From Chelydra serpentina (taxonomy: Eukaryota; Chordata; Testudines; Chelydridae), in contig JBAIAC010000004.1 in the NCBI GenBank assembly GCA_037349315.1, forward strand, positions 30,197,001 to 30,261,000: 64,000 nt of DNA, written 5' to 3'. How positions within the stretch are numbered: position 1 is the stretch's first letter; each line of letters opens with the position of its first letter. The translations under genes and the position numbers were made by a program. Shown in pieces: positions 1 through 10,343 of the stretch. The notes under the pieces are model-generated. The model saw only the letters and a program-made list of their open reading frames with translations. It searched no databases and was not told where the DNA came from.

Positions 1-88
1 TGGGGAGGCACAGCCTTCCCTACCCGGCCCTCCATACAGTTTTGGAACCCCAATGTGGCCCTCGGGTCAAAAAGCTTGCCCACCCCTG
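1..88. mobile_element. hAT non-autonomous element, right end only (cut by window start)
   Basis: The sequence reads like the right end of the complete element at 23518-24396, including the shared GGGGAGGCACAGCC stretch and a terminus ending GCCCACCCCTG. It stops at position 88, where CR1 sequence begins. The left half lies outside the window, so the 8-bp target duplication (expected CTCTATCC, 89-96) cannot be tested here. Confidence 0.75.
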
Positions 89-355
89 CTCTATCCAATG
101 GCTGGAAGCTGAAGCTAGACAAATGCAGACTAGAATTAAAGTGTAAAGTTTTGACAGTGAGGCTAATAAACCATTGGAACAATTTGCCAAGGTTTGTGGT
201 GGATTCTCCATCACTGAAAATTTCTAATCAGGATTGGCGATCTTTTAAAAATATGCTCAATGGAATTATGTGGGGAAGTTCTATGTCCTTTGTTATACAG
301 GAGGTCAGACTAAATGATCACAGTGGCCCCTTCTGGCCTTGGAATCTATGAATTT
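89..355 (+). mobile_element. CR1-clade LINE, 3' end fragment
   Basis: The encoded text resembles the last CR1 ORF2 residues (a W-N-N-L-P motif near 175-190) and runs into the 3' terminal signature ACAGGAGGTCAGACTAAATG at 297-316, then TCTGGCC and TCTATGAATTTGTGA. This 3' signature recurs at about 35.5, 50.9 and 61.1 kb. The fragment is short, as expected for 5'-truncated CR1 copies, and hosts the hAT insertion at its left edge. It has no coding potential of its own. Confidence 0.75.
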
Positions 356-2548
356 GTGAAAATGAGCAAGTAAGTCTCTCAACTGCATGTGTATGTTAGT
401 CCGAGCTACTGGAATCATGACATTGCACGACAGTCTCTGTCTTTTTTTTTTTTTTAAGTATATTTCAAGCCCTAATGATTACAGAGAAAAACTCAAATGT
501 GAAACAAGTGCACCCTGAAGGGTCAAACCAGAAGGAAACTAAATCTTGCTATTGTTAAGTGTTGGGTTCTTTTTATTTTTTTGAACCAGCCAGATTTCGA
601 GGGGACCATTCATGTTTTCTGAACATTTGCAGTTGGGAATACTGAGTCCACAAATCCCAAAAAGCTTAATCACAAATGATTGGTCCAAAAATTTCATACT
701 AAGGATTATTCCCTATGTGTGAAAGTCACACCTACACAAAGGGCTGGAACAAGTCTTGGGCTGTATTTTAAGGCCTTAAGTGGTGCGTGAATCATATTTC
801 AGCCCTCTGTACAGGGGTGATTGTATTGTCCTCCAGCTACTGTAGTCACTTGGATACTACACTGATGTGTGCTAATATAAGCACTGGATAGCCTTAATCT
901 TTTATCCAGCCAGGGAGCAAAATCAAGACTATTCATGTTCATCCAGAGATCTGCGTTTGACTCTCTCAATTTTCACTTTGCTGAACAGAAGATTCAGGCA
1001 GCTAACTTATGCTGCCTACCTTGAACAAGAGATACCAACACTTTGAATGTAGGATATTACAGCTCTTTCCTCCCATTGATTTTGGGCACAGGTACACAGC
1101 TTTCAGTTGCAACAAGCCTGCACCATTAGACTAGTGAACTGGATGTAAATTTACAATTGGATGTAAATTTTAAATTCAACATGCTGCAGATATTGTGAAC
1201 ATGATTAAATGCTTCCACTGATCATTAAAAAGTAACCATAATAGTTCCTCAATGTCTTGTCAACATCAGAGCAATGTTCTGAAAAATTATGTTTTTAATA
1301 GCACACCATTGGCAATAGAAGTATCAGATAAAAGGCTCTAATATGACAGATAAATGCTGGATGAGCTTTGTCTTAAAATGTTTTTTTAATTCTAAATTGC
1401 ATTGGAGTCTGATTCATGGTTTGGGTTTTTTTTTTACATTTTAGTTTTTGGTCTCTGCTTCTAATATGGAAATTTTATTTCCTCTCTCCTCCCCTCCCCC
1501 CACAAAATTGTCCCTTGGACCTGTTCCAGCAGCCTGTCCTGTGGTCTTACTTCTGCAATTACAGATAGTGATAAAGACCTCTTTGAAGAGTACTGACTGT
1601 CTGTTCTCTGGATATAATTCCTACCAACATCAATGGAAGTTTATCTTCTTGGTACAGGTTTGGATTAGAGATGGGACAGAGCCATAAAGTTTAGATTCAG
1701 ATCCGAACTCTTCTGAAGTTCCAGGATGTTCACACATCTGGTTCAGGGGCAGCTGCAAACAATGAAACCAGATTGGAGGGTAGAGGTGGGATATGTGGTA
1801 GATGTGAGTGGAACTGTCAGCTTCTCCCCTAAGAAGGGAGAAGGGGAATCTTGCATTCTTTTCAGTGGGGAAATATTAGTAGGAAACTGAGTTTGAAATT
1901 AGGCTTCTGTTACCTGGTTTGCCTGAACAGAGGATGCATATGGCAGATGTATGCTATCAATGTACATAATCCCACCTTTCTTCTTCTAGTGCCTGGAATA
2001 CAAAATCCTTGATGAGAACTAATGGAGCTTTTCCTCTCCCACAAGTGTTAAAGCCTCCTTTTTTTAGAGCAGATGACTGTGGGTGCTTGTCTTTGCCCTG
2101 ATTGCATCTGGCTACCTGATAACCATGGTATTTATATAGGTACTACATATAGCATTACACCAATAAATCAACCTTCTCATAAAAAAGAATCCTAAGGCCA
2201 GCATAAACTTTTAATAACTCATATCACTCTTGGCGAATTCATTTCTCCTTTAATATTAAGTTTGCCTGGCCTCTAGATTTATCAACAACTTAAAAACTAG
2301 GTTAATTCAGGCATGAAGAAATAACTCTAGCTGGATTTCAACTGTTTATCTGACAAAGTATGCACACAGGTGAGTAATGTTTTGTAAAGGTCTTTGGTTT
2401 TTAGTCTCCCCTTAAAGGTCATTACAGACCAATAAATCACCTGTCTGGATAAAGATTCCCAATCCTGTACTATAGCAAGGATAGGAAGCAGGAAATAATT
2501 TGGGAATTACAAGAAAACATTAGTGTATCTTACTGGATATGTTAGTAT
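356..2548. other. Unassigned stretch
   Basis: AT-rich DNA with poly-T runs near 432-446 and 1428-1437 and no open frame resembling a known protein. A short direct repeat (TGGATGTAAATTT) lies at 1141-1170. The part at 1665-1760 (GATGGGACAGAG, AGATTCAGATCCGAAC) looks like a dispersed amniote repeat, which I could not assign. No gene was seen. Confidence 0.5.
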
Positions 2549-2556
2549 ACAGGATT

Positions 2557-2681
2557 CAGGGTGACCAGATGTCCTGATTTTATAGGGACAGTCCTGATTT
2601 TGGGGTCTTTTTCTTATATAGGCTCCAATTACGCCCCCATTCATTGTCCCAATTTTTCACACTTGCTGTCTGGTCACCCTA
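2557..2681 (+). mobile_element. hAT-type MITE, TAGGGTGACCAGA family (copy 1)
   Basis: A 125-bp element begins CAGGGTGACCAGATG (first T changed to C) and ends CTGGTCACCCTA, giving terminal inverted repeats of about 13 bp. It is flanked by a perfect 8-bp duplication, ACAGGATT at 2549-2556 and 2682-2689, as expected for hAT transposition. There is an internal inverted pair around TTTATAGGGACAGTCC and a TTTTTCACACTTGCTG stretch. It has no coding capacity and must have been moved in trans. Three more copies lie at 18420, 29925 and 58759. Confidence 0.93.
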
Positions 2682-2689
2682 ACAGGATT

Positions 2690-4098
2690 AACTCTTAAGA
2701 GTTGCACATAACTTACTGCAAGATTATGTCAATGATAAATTGTCTTTGTAAAAGCACACGAACAAGTATATCATCTAATGAAATAAATGCTATCGCATGC
2801 AAGCTTTCTGCTTATGGCAATATATTCATTGCTTGGGGAAACTATTTGGTCTAATGTGTTGATCACTATAGGACTTCAACATCTCGAACAGCGTTAAAAA
2901 GACAAGCTTGTCTTAAATATGATTATTCTAACACAAACAACACGAATAGGCTCTGTAACAGCAAATAGTGCTTATTGGCATTACATACTTGAGTGTAAAG
3001 TTTAAGTGCTGGCTGAACATATCAAGGTACTGAGGAAGACCATATTCATGGATGATTCTGGACATAAATTCTTATGGCAAACCTAATTTTTTCATTCAGG
3101 CACAATAATGGTAAATGCAGTGCACCTGTTAGATTTTTGTGGATCTAGAATTCAAAGTAACATGCAGGGGACCTATAAATATGAGAAAACATGGTTATTT
3201 GTCACAAATCTTTGGGATCTGTCCACAAGGAATGAGCAGAGCCATCGTAGTGCTCAATTAGTTTCTGCTGTGCCTTGAAGGCAAATGAGTAGTACCATGT
3301 GACATAGTGGCCAAACGATTCAGAGTGTTGTCCTCTGTTCATAGCCATAAATAACAAATCTATCAGTCACCCATGCTCCTTGTGTTATATCCTATTATGA
3401 TACTTGAGAGTACAGGTTAGCTGTTGGAATTTGTCCACTACCACCTATTCAATACTTTTTTTCCTCAACCACGGGGAGGTGAAACATGGACATATAGTTA
3501 ATGTCTTTGGCATCAAGTGTTAGGTTTGGAGGACTGGATGAATTATTATATGATTTGTCTTGTTCACTGCTTTCTATGAAACACTGATGGCATTTGAAAG
3601 GAAGTGAAATCTCTTCTAAATTCAATATAGTTTGTTAATTTGTTGCCAGAAGAAACAGCCACTGATAGCAACTCACTCTCCTTTTAGACTGCTTTACATT
3701 TCAGACCTTTGATCTGACATTCTATCACTAGCTGGCATTCTTTTTTGCCATCTTCACACTTAACCAATATTAGAAAGAAACCCCAATATAAACATCATTT
3801 GAGATCGGTTTTAATCTTCATTTTATGTATCCTCTCACCATGTTCTTTCACCTCACTACAGCAAAGAAAATAGAAAAGAAAGTAACAGGGCAAAGCTGAC
3901 ATTGACCTGCCTAATTTTCCCCCCTTATGCATTTGCTCTTCTCTCACTCCTGATGTGATATGTTAACTCATAGCTATGATACTGTAAACTCTTCATGATG
4001 GGGACCTTATCTTATATCTGTACAAGTTAATGCACTCCCATGGCATGACAGAAATAGAACTTACATTGTTCTCATTAGGTATAAGGACACGTGTTTGC
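2690..4098. other. Unassigned stretch
   Basis: AT-rich DNA without any open frame or repeat I recognise. Nothing here supports a gene or a regulatory element. Confidence 0.5.
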
Positions 4099-4106
4099 CT
4101 CTAAGC

Positions 4107-4909
4107 CAGTGGTTTTCAAACTTTGTTTCTGGCAACCCAGTTGAAGAAAATTGTTGATGCCCACGACCCAATGGATCTGGCGATGAGGGGTTTGGGGTGT
4201 GGGAGGGGATCAGGGCTGGGGTTGAGGGTTGGGGTGCAGGGCTGAGGGCTGCAGGGTGGGGCCTGGAATGAGGAGTTCAGGGTGTGGGCTGGGGCTCTGG
4301 GCTGGGGTAAGGGGTTGGGATGCAGGAGGGTGTCAGAGCTCTGGACTGGGGGTGCAGGCTCTGGGGTGGGGCCAGGGATAAGGGGTTTGGGGTGCAGGAA
4401 GGGGTTATGTGTTTGAGGGAGGCTCAGGGCTCGGGTAGGGGATTGGGATATGGGGCTGAGGCATGGGGTTACCTCGGGTGGCTCCCAGTCAGTGGCGCAG
4501 CGGGGTGCTAAGGCAGGCTTCCTGCCTCTCCTGGCACTGCAGACCACGCTGTGCCTTGGAAGCAGTCAGCAGCAGGTCAAGCTCCTAGGCAGAGGCGCAC
4601 AAGCAGCTCTGCGCAGCTCTTGCCCGCAGGCACCGCCCCCCCAGCTCCCATTGGCCGGTGTGTGGAGCCAGTGCTCGGGGCGGGGTCAGCACACAGAGCC
4701 CCGTGGCCCCCTTGCCTAGAAGCCGGACCTCCTGCTGGCCGCTTCCAGGGCACAGCGTGGTGTCAGAACAGGTAGGGACTTAGCCAGGCAGCACTGCCGA
4801 CGGGACTTTTAATGGCCTGGTCAGTGGTGCTGACTAGAGCCACCACGACCCAGTGCCTTACATTCCGTGACCCAGTACTGGGTCACGACCAGCAGTTTGA
4901 AAACCACTA
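4107..4909. mobile_element. hAT non-autonomous element with G-rich interior
   Basis: The termini are inverted: CAGTGGTTTTCAAACTTT at the left, AGTTTGAAAACCACTA at the right. Flanks CTCTAAGC (4099-4106) and GTCTAAGC (4910-4917) form an 8-bp duplication with one mismatch. The interior at about 4180-4460 is a degenerate G-rich tandem array built on GGGGTGCAGG and GGCTCTGGGGTGGGG units, followed by a GC-rich block. Open frames in the interior are low-complexity consequences of this array and not genes. The 803-bp length and absence of transposase make it a deletion-derived or composite non-autonomous copy. Confidence 0.9.
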
Positions 4910-4917
4910 GTCTAAGC

Positions 4918-6242
4918 AATCATGTGTAATGTGTCTTCTTTTTCCTTAACCTATGCTCAGTCTCTTTTAATGGCCTACATGAAATGTGTACCAATAAGAA
5001 ATTAAGGAGATGAGTCTTTTCAAACCAAACAGATGTATGCATGCAGGCCTCTCCTATATACAGTGGAAAGGAAAAGGTATGGTACCATAGTTTACCTGCA
5101 GGAGCTCATAAAGTTTAGTTGACAGCCATCCTGACTGCCAGCTAAACTCTTACAATTGGGAATACACAAAATTAAGACTCCACAAGACACTAGTAAATAT
5201 ACAACTCAGAAGCATCTTGCACTGGTTTCTTGATGGAATTAGATGACTTAATAGGTCTCTTTTATCTCTCATTTCTCGGAATCTGTTTGATATCAACCTC
5301 ACTGAAAGGTCTCCGCTCCTATCTCAATCCCCAGAGAATGTAGTTCTTGGTATAAGCCTATAGTTTGAGGTCGAGGTATAAATTCCAACCTGAGGAGACA
5401 ACCTATGCTAGCTCTCATCAGGCACAAATAATCCAATAACTGTAGCTGCACGAGGCGCTAGTCGCCCATAGTACATATGCCGCATCATGGATATGTATGT
5501 ATGTATGTGGAGCAGCTAGCCACCCTTGCTATTAGCAGCACTGTGGCTCCACTATTTTCAGCATGCTTGCCCAAGCAGGTCTAGCATGGTATGTCTCCTC
5601 GAGCTGGAATTTAAACCTCCAGCTTGAAGTATAGATATTATCTTGAAAATGTACCTTGGGTAAGTATGGATACTCTAAGGCAAAGCTGACTAATGTTTTA
5701 TCACTTAATGAATGTGATAGGCTGCATATATAAAGGCTGAAATGTTCGCAGGACTCTTTGGAAGAAGTATGATTTATCATCAGACTCGATACAGTGACAC
5801 TTGAAATGAAGAATAATCCTAAACATTATAGGTCTCTAGTTCTTTGTTTTCACACTAGGCCAAGAACACTTAATTTCCTGGCATTGCTCTTCTTGCACAC
5901 ATGCTGACACTATTCTTGCATCATTGGATTGGGAATTGCTTTAAAAAAAAGAGAGCCATATGCTTGGATGTCTGACTGGGACACCTAGACCTTAGGTGCC
6001 CTGCAAAGTGGAATCCACAGCCCTGGAACGCAAGCTCCTATACAATGCAGGGGGGAAGTTAGGTATCCAAAGAATGGGAGTCACAAAATCCAGAAAAACT
6101 GAGCAGGGAGCGACCTAAGCTAGCAAGTAGGAAATGCTGAGAAGGCGCTCAGTGTACATGCTTCACTGTCCTTTTGCTATAGCCACTGCATGATTCCTTT
6201 TGTGCATGCAGGTACATGCGGGCAGCTAGGGCTACAGGGGAG
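4918..6242. other. Unassigned stretch with a short TATG microsatellite
   Basis: Ordinary AT-rich sequence. A short (GTAT)n run lies near 5491-5508. No protein-like frame or structured RNA was recognised. Confidence 0.5.
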
Positions 6243-6257
6243 CACTGATCATCCAAG

Positions 6258-6366
6258 TATCAGAGGGGTAGCCATGTCAGTCTGGATCTGCAAGAGTGAC
6301 AGAGTCCTGCGGCACCTTATGCTCCAATATATCTGTTAGTCTATAAGGTGCTACAGGACTCTTTGT
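6258..6366 (+). mobile_element. 109-bp retro-inserted repeat with 15-bp target duplication
   Basis: The element begins TATCAGAGGGGTAGCCATGT and ends AAGGTGCTACAGGACTCTTT followed by GT. This text is common in turtle and crocodilian DNA, and I could not assign its class firmly; a Penelope-like or other retroelement end is possible. It is bounded by an exact 15-bp direct repeat, CACTGATCATCCAAG, at 6243-6257 and 6367-6381. That length favours target-primed insertion over cut-and-paste transposition. The two halves are loosely inverted (GTCCTGCGGCACCTTAT versus ATAAGGTGCTACAGGAC). Confidence 0.85.
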
Positions 6367-6381
6367 CACTGATCATCCAAG

Positions 6382-8894
6382 ACACTTGCATGGCACTTGT
6401 GAAGATGGGATTGATGGGAAGATTCTTATCCATGTATGGGAGGACAGAAGACACAATCTAGCCCTCTGCCAGATTGATTCTGTGTTCACTTTGACTATTA
6501 GCTCTGGTGAGAGAGTCTTTATATTCAAAAGGCCACTGCCGGATTACAACAGGAAAATGAGGTAAATGCTCTGAAAAGGAGAAATACTTAGAGTGGTTAT
6601 TATTGGCCAGGGCAGGCTTGGGGCAGGGCATTTAACACCCTGAGTGGTTAGATGTATGAGGTTGTTTCCTTCGGTCCTAGTCTAGTAAATTCACTGGGTG
6701 ACTAAGTAAAAGGTCACAGCTAAGGTCAGTTGCTTGTCTTGTAATAGGATCCAATAAAATATTTTTATTAATATTCATCCTACTTCCCTGTTATTGCTAA
6801 AATAGCTCAACTACAGCAGGCCTAATAGCTTCAGTATAATGCTGCAGATGCTGTTGATTCATCTTTCAAGTACAGCTACTTGTTCAACTCATTTGCACAG
6901 AAGTGGCAAATTAGTAATGCTTCACTACAGTAGTTTACTATTGATATTTAATGTACTAGTTCCCCTACAGTGGTTTAGTGAAACTATTTCAGATAATGCT
7001 TAGCAATATTGTTGCTTATGCAAATATCAATCACTTTGCATCTGTTACACACTTCTGCATATCATTTCAATAGAAGTGATTTATAGAAGTCCCGTAATGG
7101 TCTGTTTAAAATCTACTGAAGTGACCTTATTTTTCTCCTGTTTTTTAATGATGAAACTCATTGTACTAAGGACAAAAACAGCAGTGCTAATGCATATTCA
7201 CATGAGCTGATAAAATCTGTATGATTATGTGACTGACTTTATTATCATCAAATTACTAGAGATTGTGATGTCCGGTGGCTGGAGACTGAGTAAGGATAAT
7301 AGATGTGCCTGAGCTACAAAGGTTTTTGTATGGACTGGAACTTCTCCAGAGTTCAAGGCTGTTCAGAAAGAGAGTAGTTGCTTGACCCTACTCTAGTAAA
7401 GACTAGTTCAACTCCCGTTAGGGGTATAAAGTAGATCATCCTTGGTTTATGTTCAGAATTCATCTGTGATGCAGTAGTAGTTTGATCATGGTCACAACCT
7501 GCCCACGAAAGCCATTTGAATTGTGGGGTTTCTTTTTATTGCTTTACCTGAAAACCTGTCAGCTCCTGCAGGCTGATCTTTGTGGTTTGTTCCAGTCTTG
7601 TTAAGATAGCTAGCATGATTAGTTTCATGTCATTTTTCTTATGCCTCAGATTACATTAAACTACCCCATGTGGGCAGGAAAGTCAGTCCAGCTCAGCAAG
7701 AGCCATTTTTAATTGGGGAAGTAGTAGTTATTGGTTAGGTTATCAATGAGTTCACAGGAAAGGGATATGAATAGGCACAATTTGGTACATGCATTCACAC
7801 TATCTGGCTGAATACTCATTGTGAACATGTCACAGCTGAGCCATAGCTCAGATATGTTCTTTAACACCATTTAAGCAATTTAATTTAATTTTAATAAATA
7901 CATGAATAAGTATGCTAAATTTGTGACTATTTACAATATACAGGTTGGCAAGCTCTGACTTTTAACCATGAAGATCAGTACATGAACAGACAATTTGTTG
8001 GGTGTAACTAACTCTCTTAATTTAGAAGTACAATTAAACTGAAAACTACAATAAAGAGCTGACGTTGCTACATTATTCTGACTTGATATCTTGCCTTTAT
8101 TGTGAAGGGAAAACAATTGTACTAAACAGTGAGAAAGGGCTCAAGAAAAATCTATAAGATAAAACACTTGAAAAATACTGTATTTTCAATAATTAAGCTT
8201 AATGCTCACTATTCCAAGCCTGCTTTCCAGCCAACACTCTGCCCAAAAAGCAAACAAAAAACAATTCCTCATTCTTTCCCAACTCCACATCTTGGACAAA
8301 CTTGGCACATCAAATACTCATTCTTTTACACGTTGTGCCTATATTTCTAATTACATTTTTTCTGGGAAGTGGGCAACTCATGCCTGTGTGTAAAAGGCTG
8401 CAAATATTGTCAAAATAGAACTCCTTTTCTTTTGTAGTTAATTCAATTAGAAAATTATTTTCCTCTTATATACTCCTCTTCGGTGGTCTAAATGGCTGTC
8501 CAAGGAATCTTGCATGCCCCCTGGCACTACATTTTGTAAGAAGAAATTAACAATTCAAATTTACTTGATATCTTAATGTACCAAAGTCAGCAATTCAAAG
8601 TGTGTCTACAGAATATATATACAACATACATATGGGTGCAACTCTAATACCCTCAGTAGCTTGAAAGCAAGTTAACTGGTATGATACCTCTCACTTGATA
8701 GCCTATCTGCAATTATGTTCAGCTGGGACAGTCTTCCTGCGAGCTTCTTCCTAAGATTTGAGGTATACATGGTCAGTAACATCTTTCTCAGCAGAAAGTT
8801 CTTCCTTCTGGAACTTCCTTTCTCTGATCTGTAAATGCCTTGGTATGCTGCTCTTCAGAACACTAGTTTATTTCCCTGGAAATCTCACTATTTT
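6382..8894. other. Unassigned stretch
   Basis: AT-rich DNA with short accidental open frames only. I see no repeat, gene or RNA that I can support. Confidence 0.5.
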
Positions 8895-9003
8895 CCCTGA
8901 TCCAGCAAAGCACTGCAGCATGTATGTAGTCCCATTGAGGTTAATGAGATTGCTTCTGTGCTTAGAGTTATGCATATGCTTAAGAGGTTTACTGAATTGT
9001 GGT
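8895..9003. repeat. Degenerate palindromic amniote repeat (GTCCCATTGA core)
   Basis: Arms reading CCTGATCCAGCAAAGCACT and, at the far side, AGGTTTACTGAATTGTGG flank a core with CATGTATGTAGTCCCATTGA and TTATGCATATGCTTAAG. This is an imperfect foldback of the kind seen again at 37308 and, with different arms, at 13317 and 32418. Class and mobility mechanism are unknown to me. Confidence 0.6.
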
Positions 9004-10214
9004 AATATGAGGTCAGTTTGATTATGGAGGCTCTCCTAGCTATATCCATTGTTTTTAGAGCTGCCTAGGGTTAGCTTATGTATAAGGTTGTGCCTTTATA
9101 TTTTATAAATAGAACTGAGATTTTTACATGATACTTAAGACAAGCAATTGGTAATGCCCTGCCACTAGTTTCCTGGTCTTTCAACCTGTGCTACCTCTTC
9201 TCTTCTCTGGAAGAAAATTAAGGACTAGAATTCCAGGTTTGAAAGATATTCTTGCTACACTAGCAAGCCAGAGCAATTCATGACTCACCTCACAAGCCAT
9301 TCTGCTTAGAGTTTTCTATGTGGTTAGACTGCTGAGTGGTGACTTAAGAAGCAGAGTAGTTGGGGGAGGAAATTACTTAATAATTCTTCTATTCAAGAAG
9401 ATTTTTTTGTTAGAAGTTTGAAGGAAACTTTATATTGTGATTGTCACTTTCCCTGTTTGATCTGCATGCTCTGTATTTTAGAAAGCCTTGCTTCCTCATT
9501 TAAATATCACTTTATATCTCCATTTTTAGAAAGCACTTAAACTTAATTTTTTTAAAGTGGCCCTTTGACCCCATATTACTTTTTCCTTCTACGTCTGTGC
9601 ATCTAACTCCTTCAAACTTGTTTAACTGTGGGGGAGGGGGGGGTGGTTTTTTTTTTAAGAATGGTGAATGTTTAAGTATTAGTGTATTCAGGAATGTTCT
9701 GATGTTGTGCCTTGACCTCAACTTCTTGATCAGGATGTGAGAAGAGATTTAGAAGCAAAAAATATATTGCTAATATGTTCTCACTTCTGGGTGTTGCCTT
9801 ATGCCTGTTTGTCCTTAACGAGCCATAACATCACCATCCAAAATAGTATAGAATTAAACTAAATGGTTTTTAAATCTTGTCTTTCATATTCAGTGAAACA
9901 ATATTTTCTATAAAAAAGAGTTATGGGGAGTGTAATGACTGGGTAAGGAAAGAGTTCACACATATGCTCTGGACACTATAATGGAACTTGTCTTTACCAC
10001 CAGGGATAAAATTTTGGCTAAGACACTTGCATTAATCCAGGCTATTTTTGAAAAGTGCCACAAGATCTTTAACTTCCATACAGGCCAAATGGAAGATGAG
10101 TTTAAAATATCACCAGGAGATCTGTTTGTTCTGTTTTGCATTGGACTTCTCAAACTGAAATAAAATAGGTTGGCTACATGCAGTGATTAAACTAGTTTCA
10201 GATCCCAAACCATG
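9004..10214. other. Unassigned stretch
   Basis: No gene was seen. A G/T-rich low-complexity run (GGGGGAGGGGGGGGTGG then T-run) lies at about 9629-9656. Confidence 0.5.
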
Positions 10215-10222
10215 CTCTAGAG

Positions 10223-10335
10223 CAGTGTTTCTCAATGACTGGTTCATGGACTGGCACCAGTCCATGAGATCTTCCCGACAAAGTTTAAGAAGACAGCAAG
10301 CCGGTCCCTGGTATCAAAAAAGTTGAGGAATGCTG
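10223..10335. mobile_element. 113-bp hAT MITE (CAGTGTTTCTCAA family)
   Basis: Left end CAGTGTTTCTCAATGAC, right end AAGTTGAGGAATGCTG; these are imperfect inverted repeats. The flanks CTCTAGAG (10215-10222) and CTCTGGAG (10336-10343) are an 8-bp duplication with one mismatch, consistent with an old hAT insertion. It has no coding capacity. Confidence 0.88.
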
Positions 10336-10343
10336 CTCTGGAG

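Noticed and set aside
4116..4775. Overlapping open frames of 63-143 residues on both strands
   Set aside because: They lie inside the hAT element at 4107-4909 and arise from its G-rich tandem array; the residues are proline/leucine or glycine/tryptophan-rich repeats with no family resemblance.
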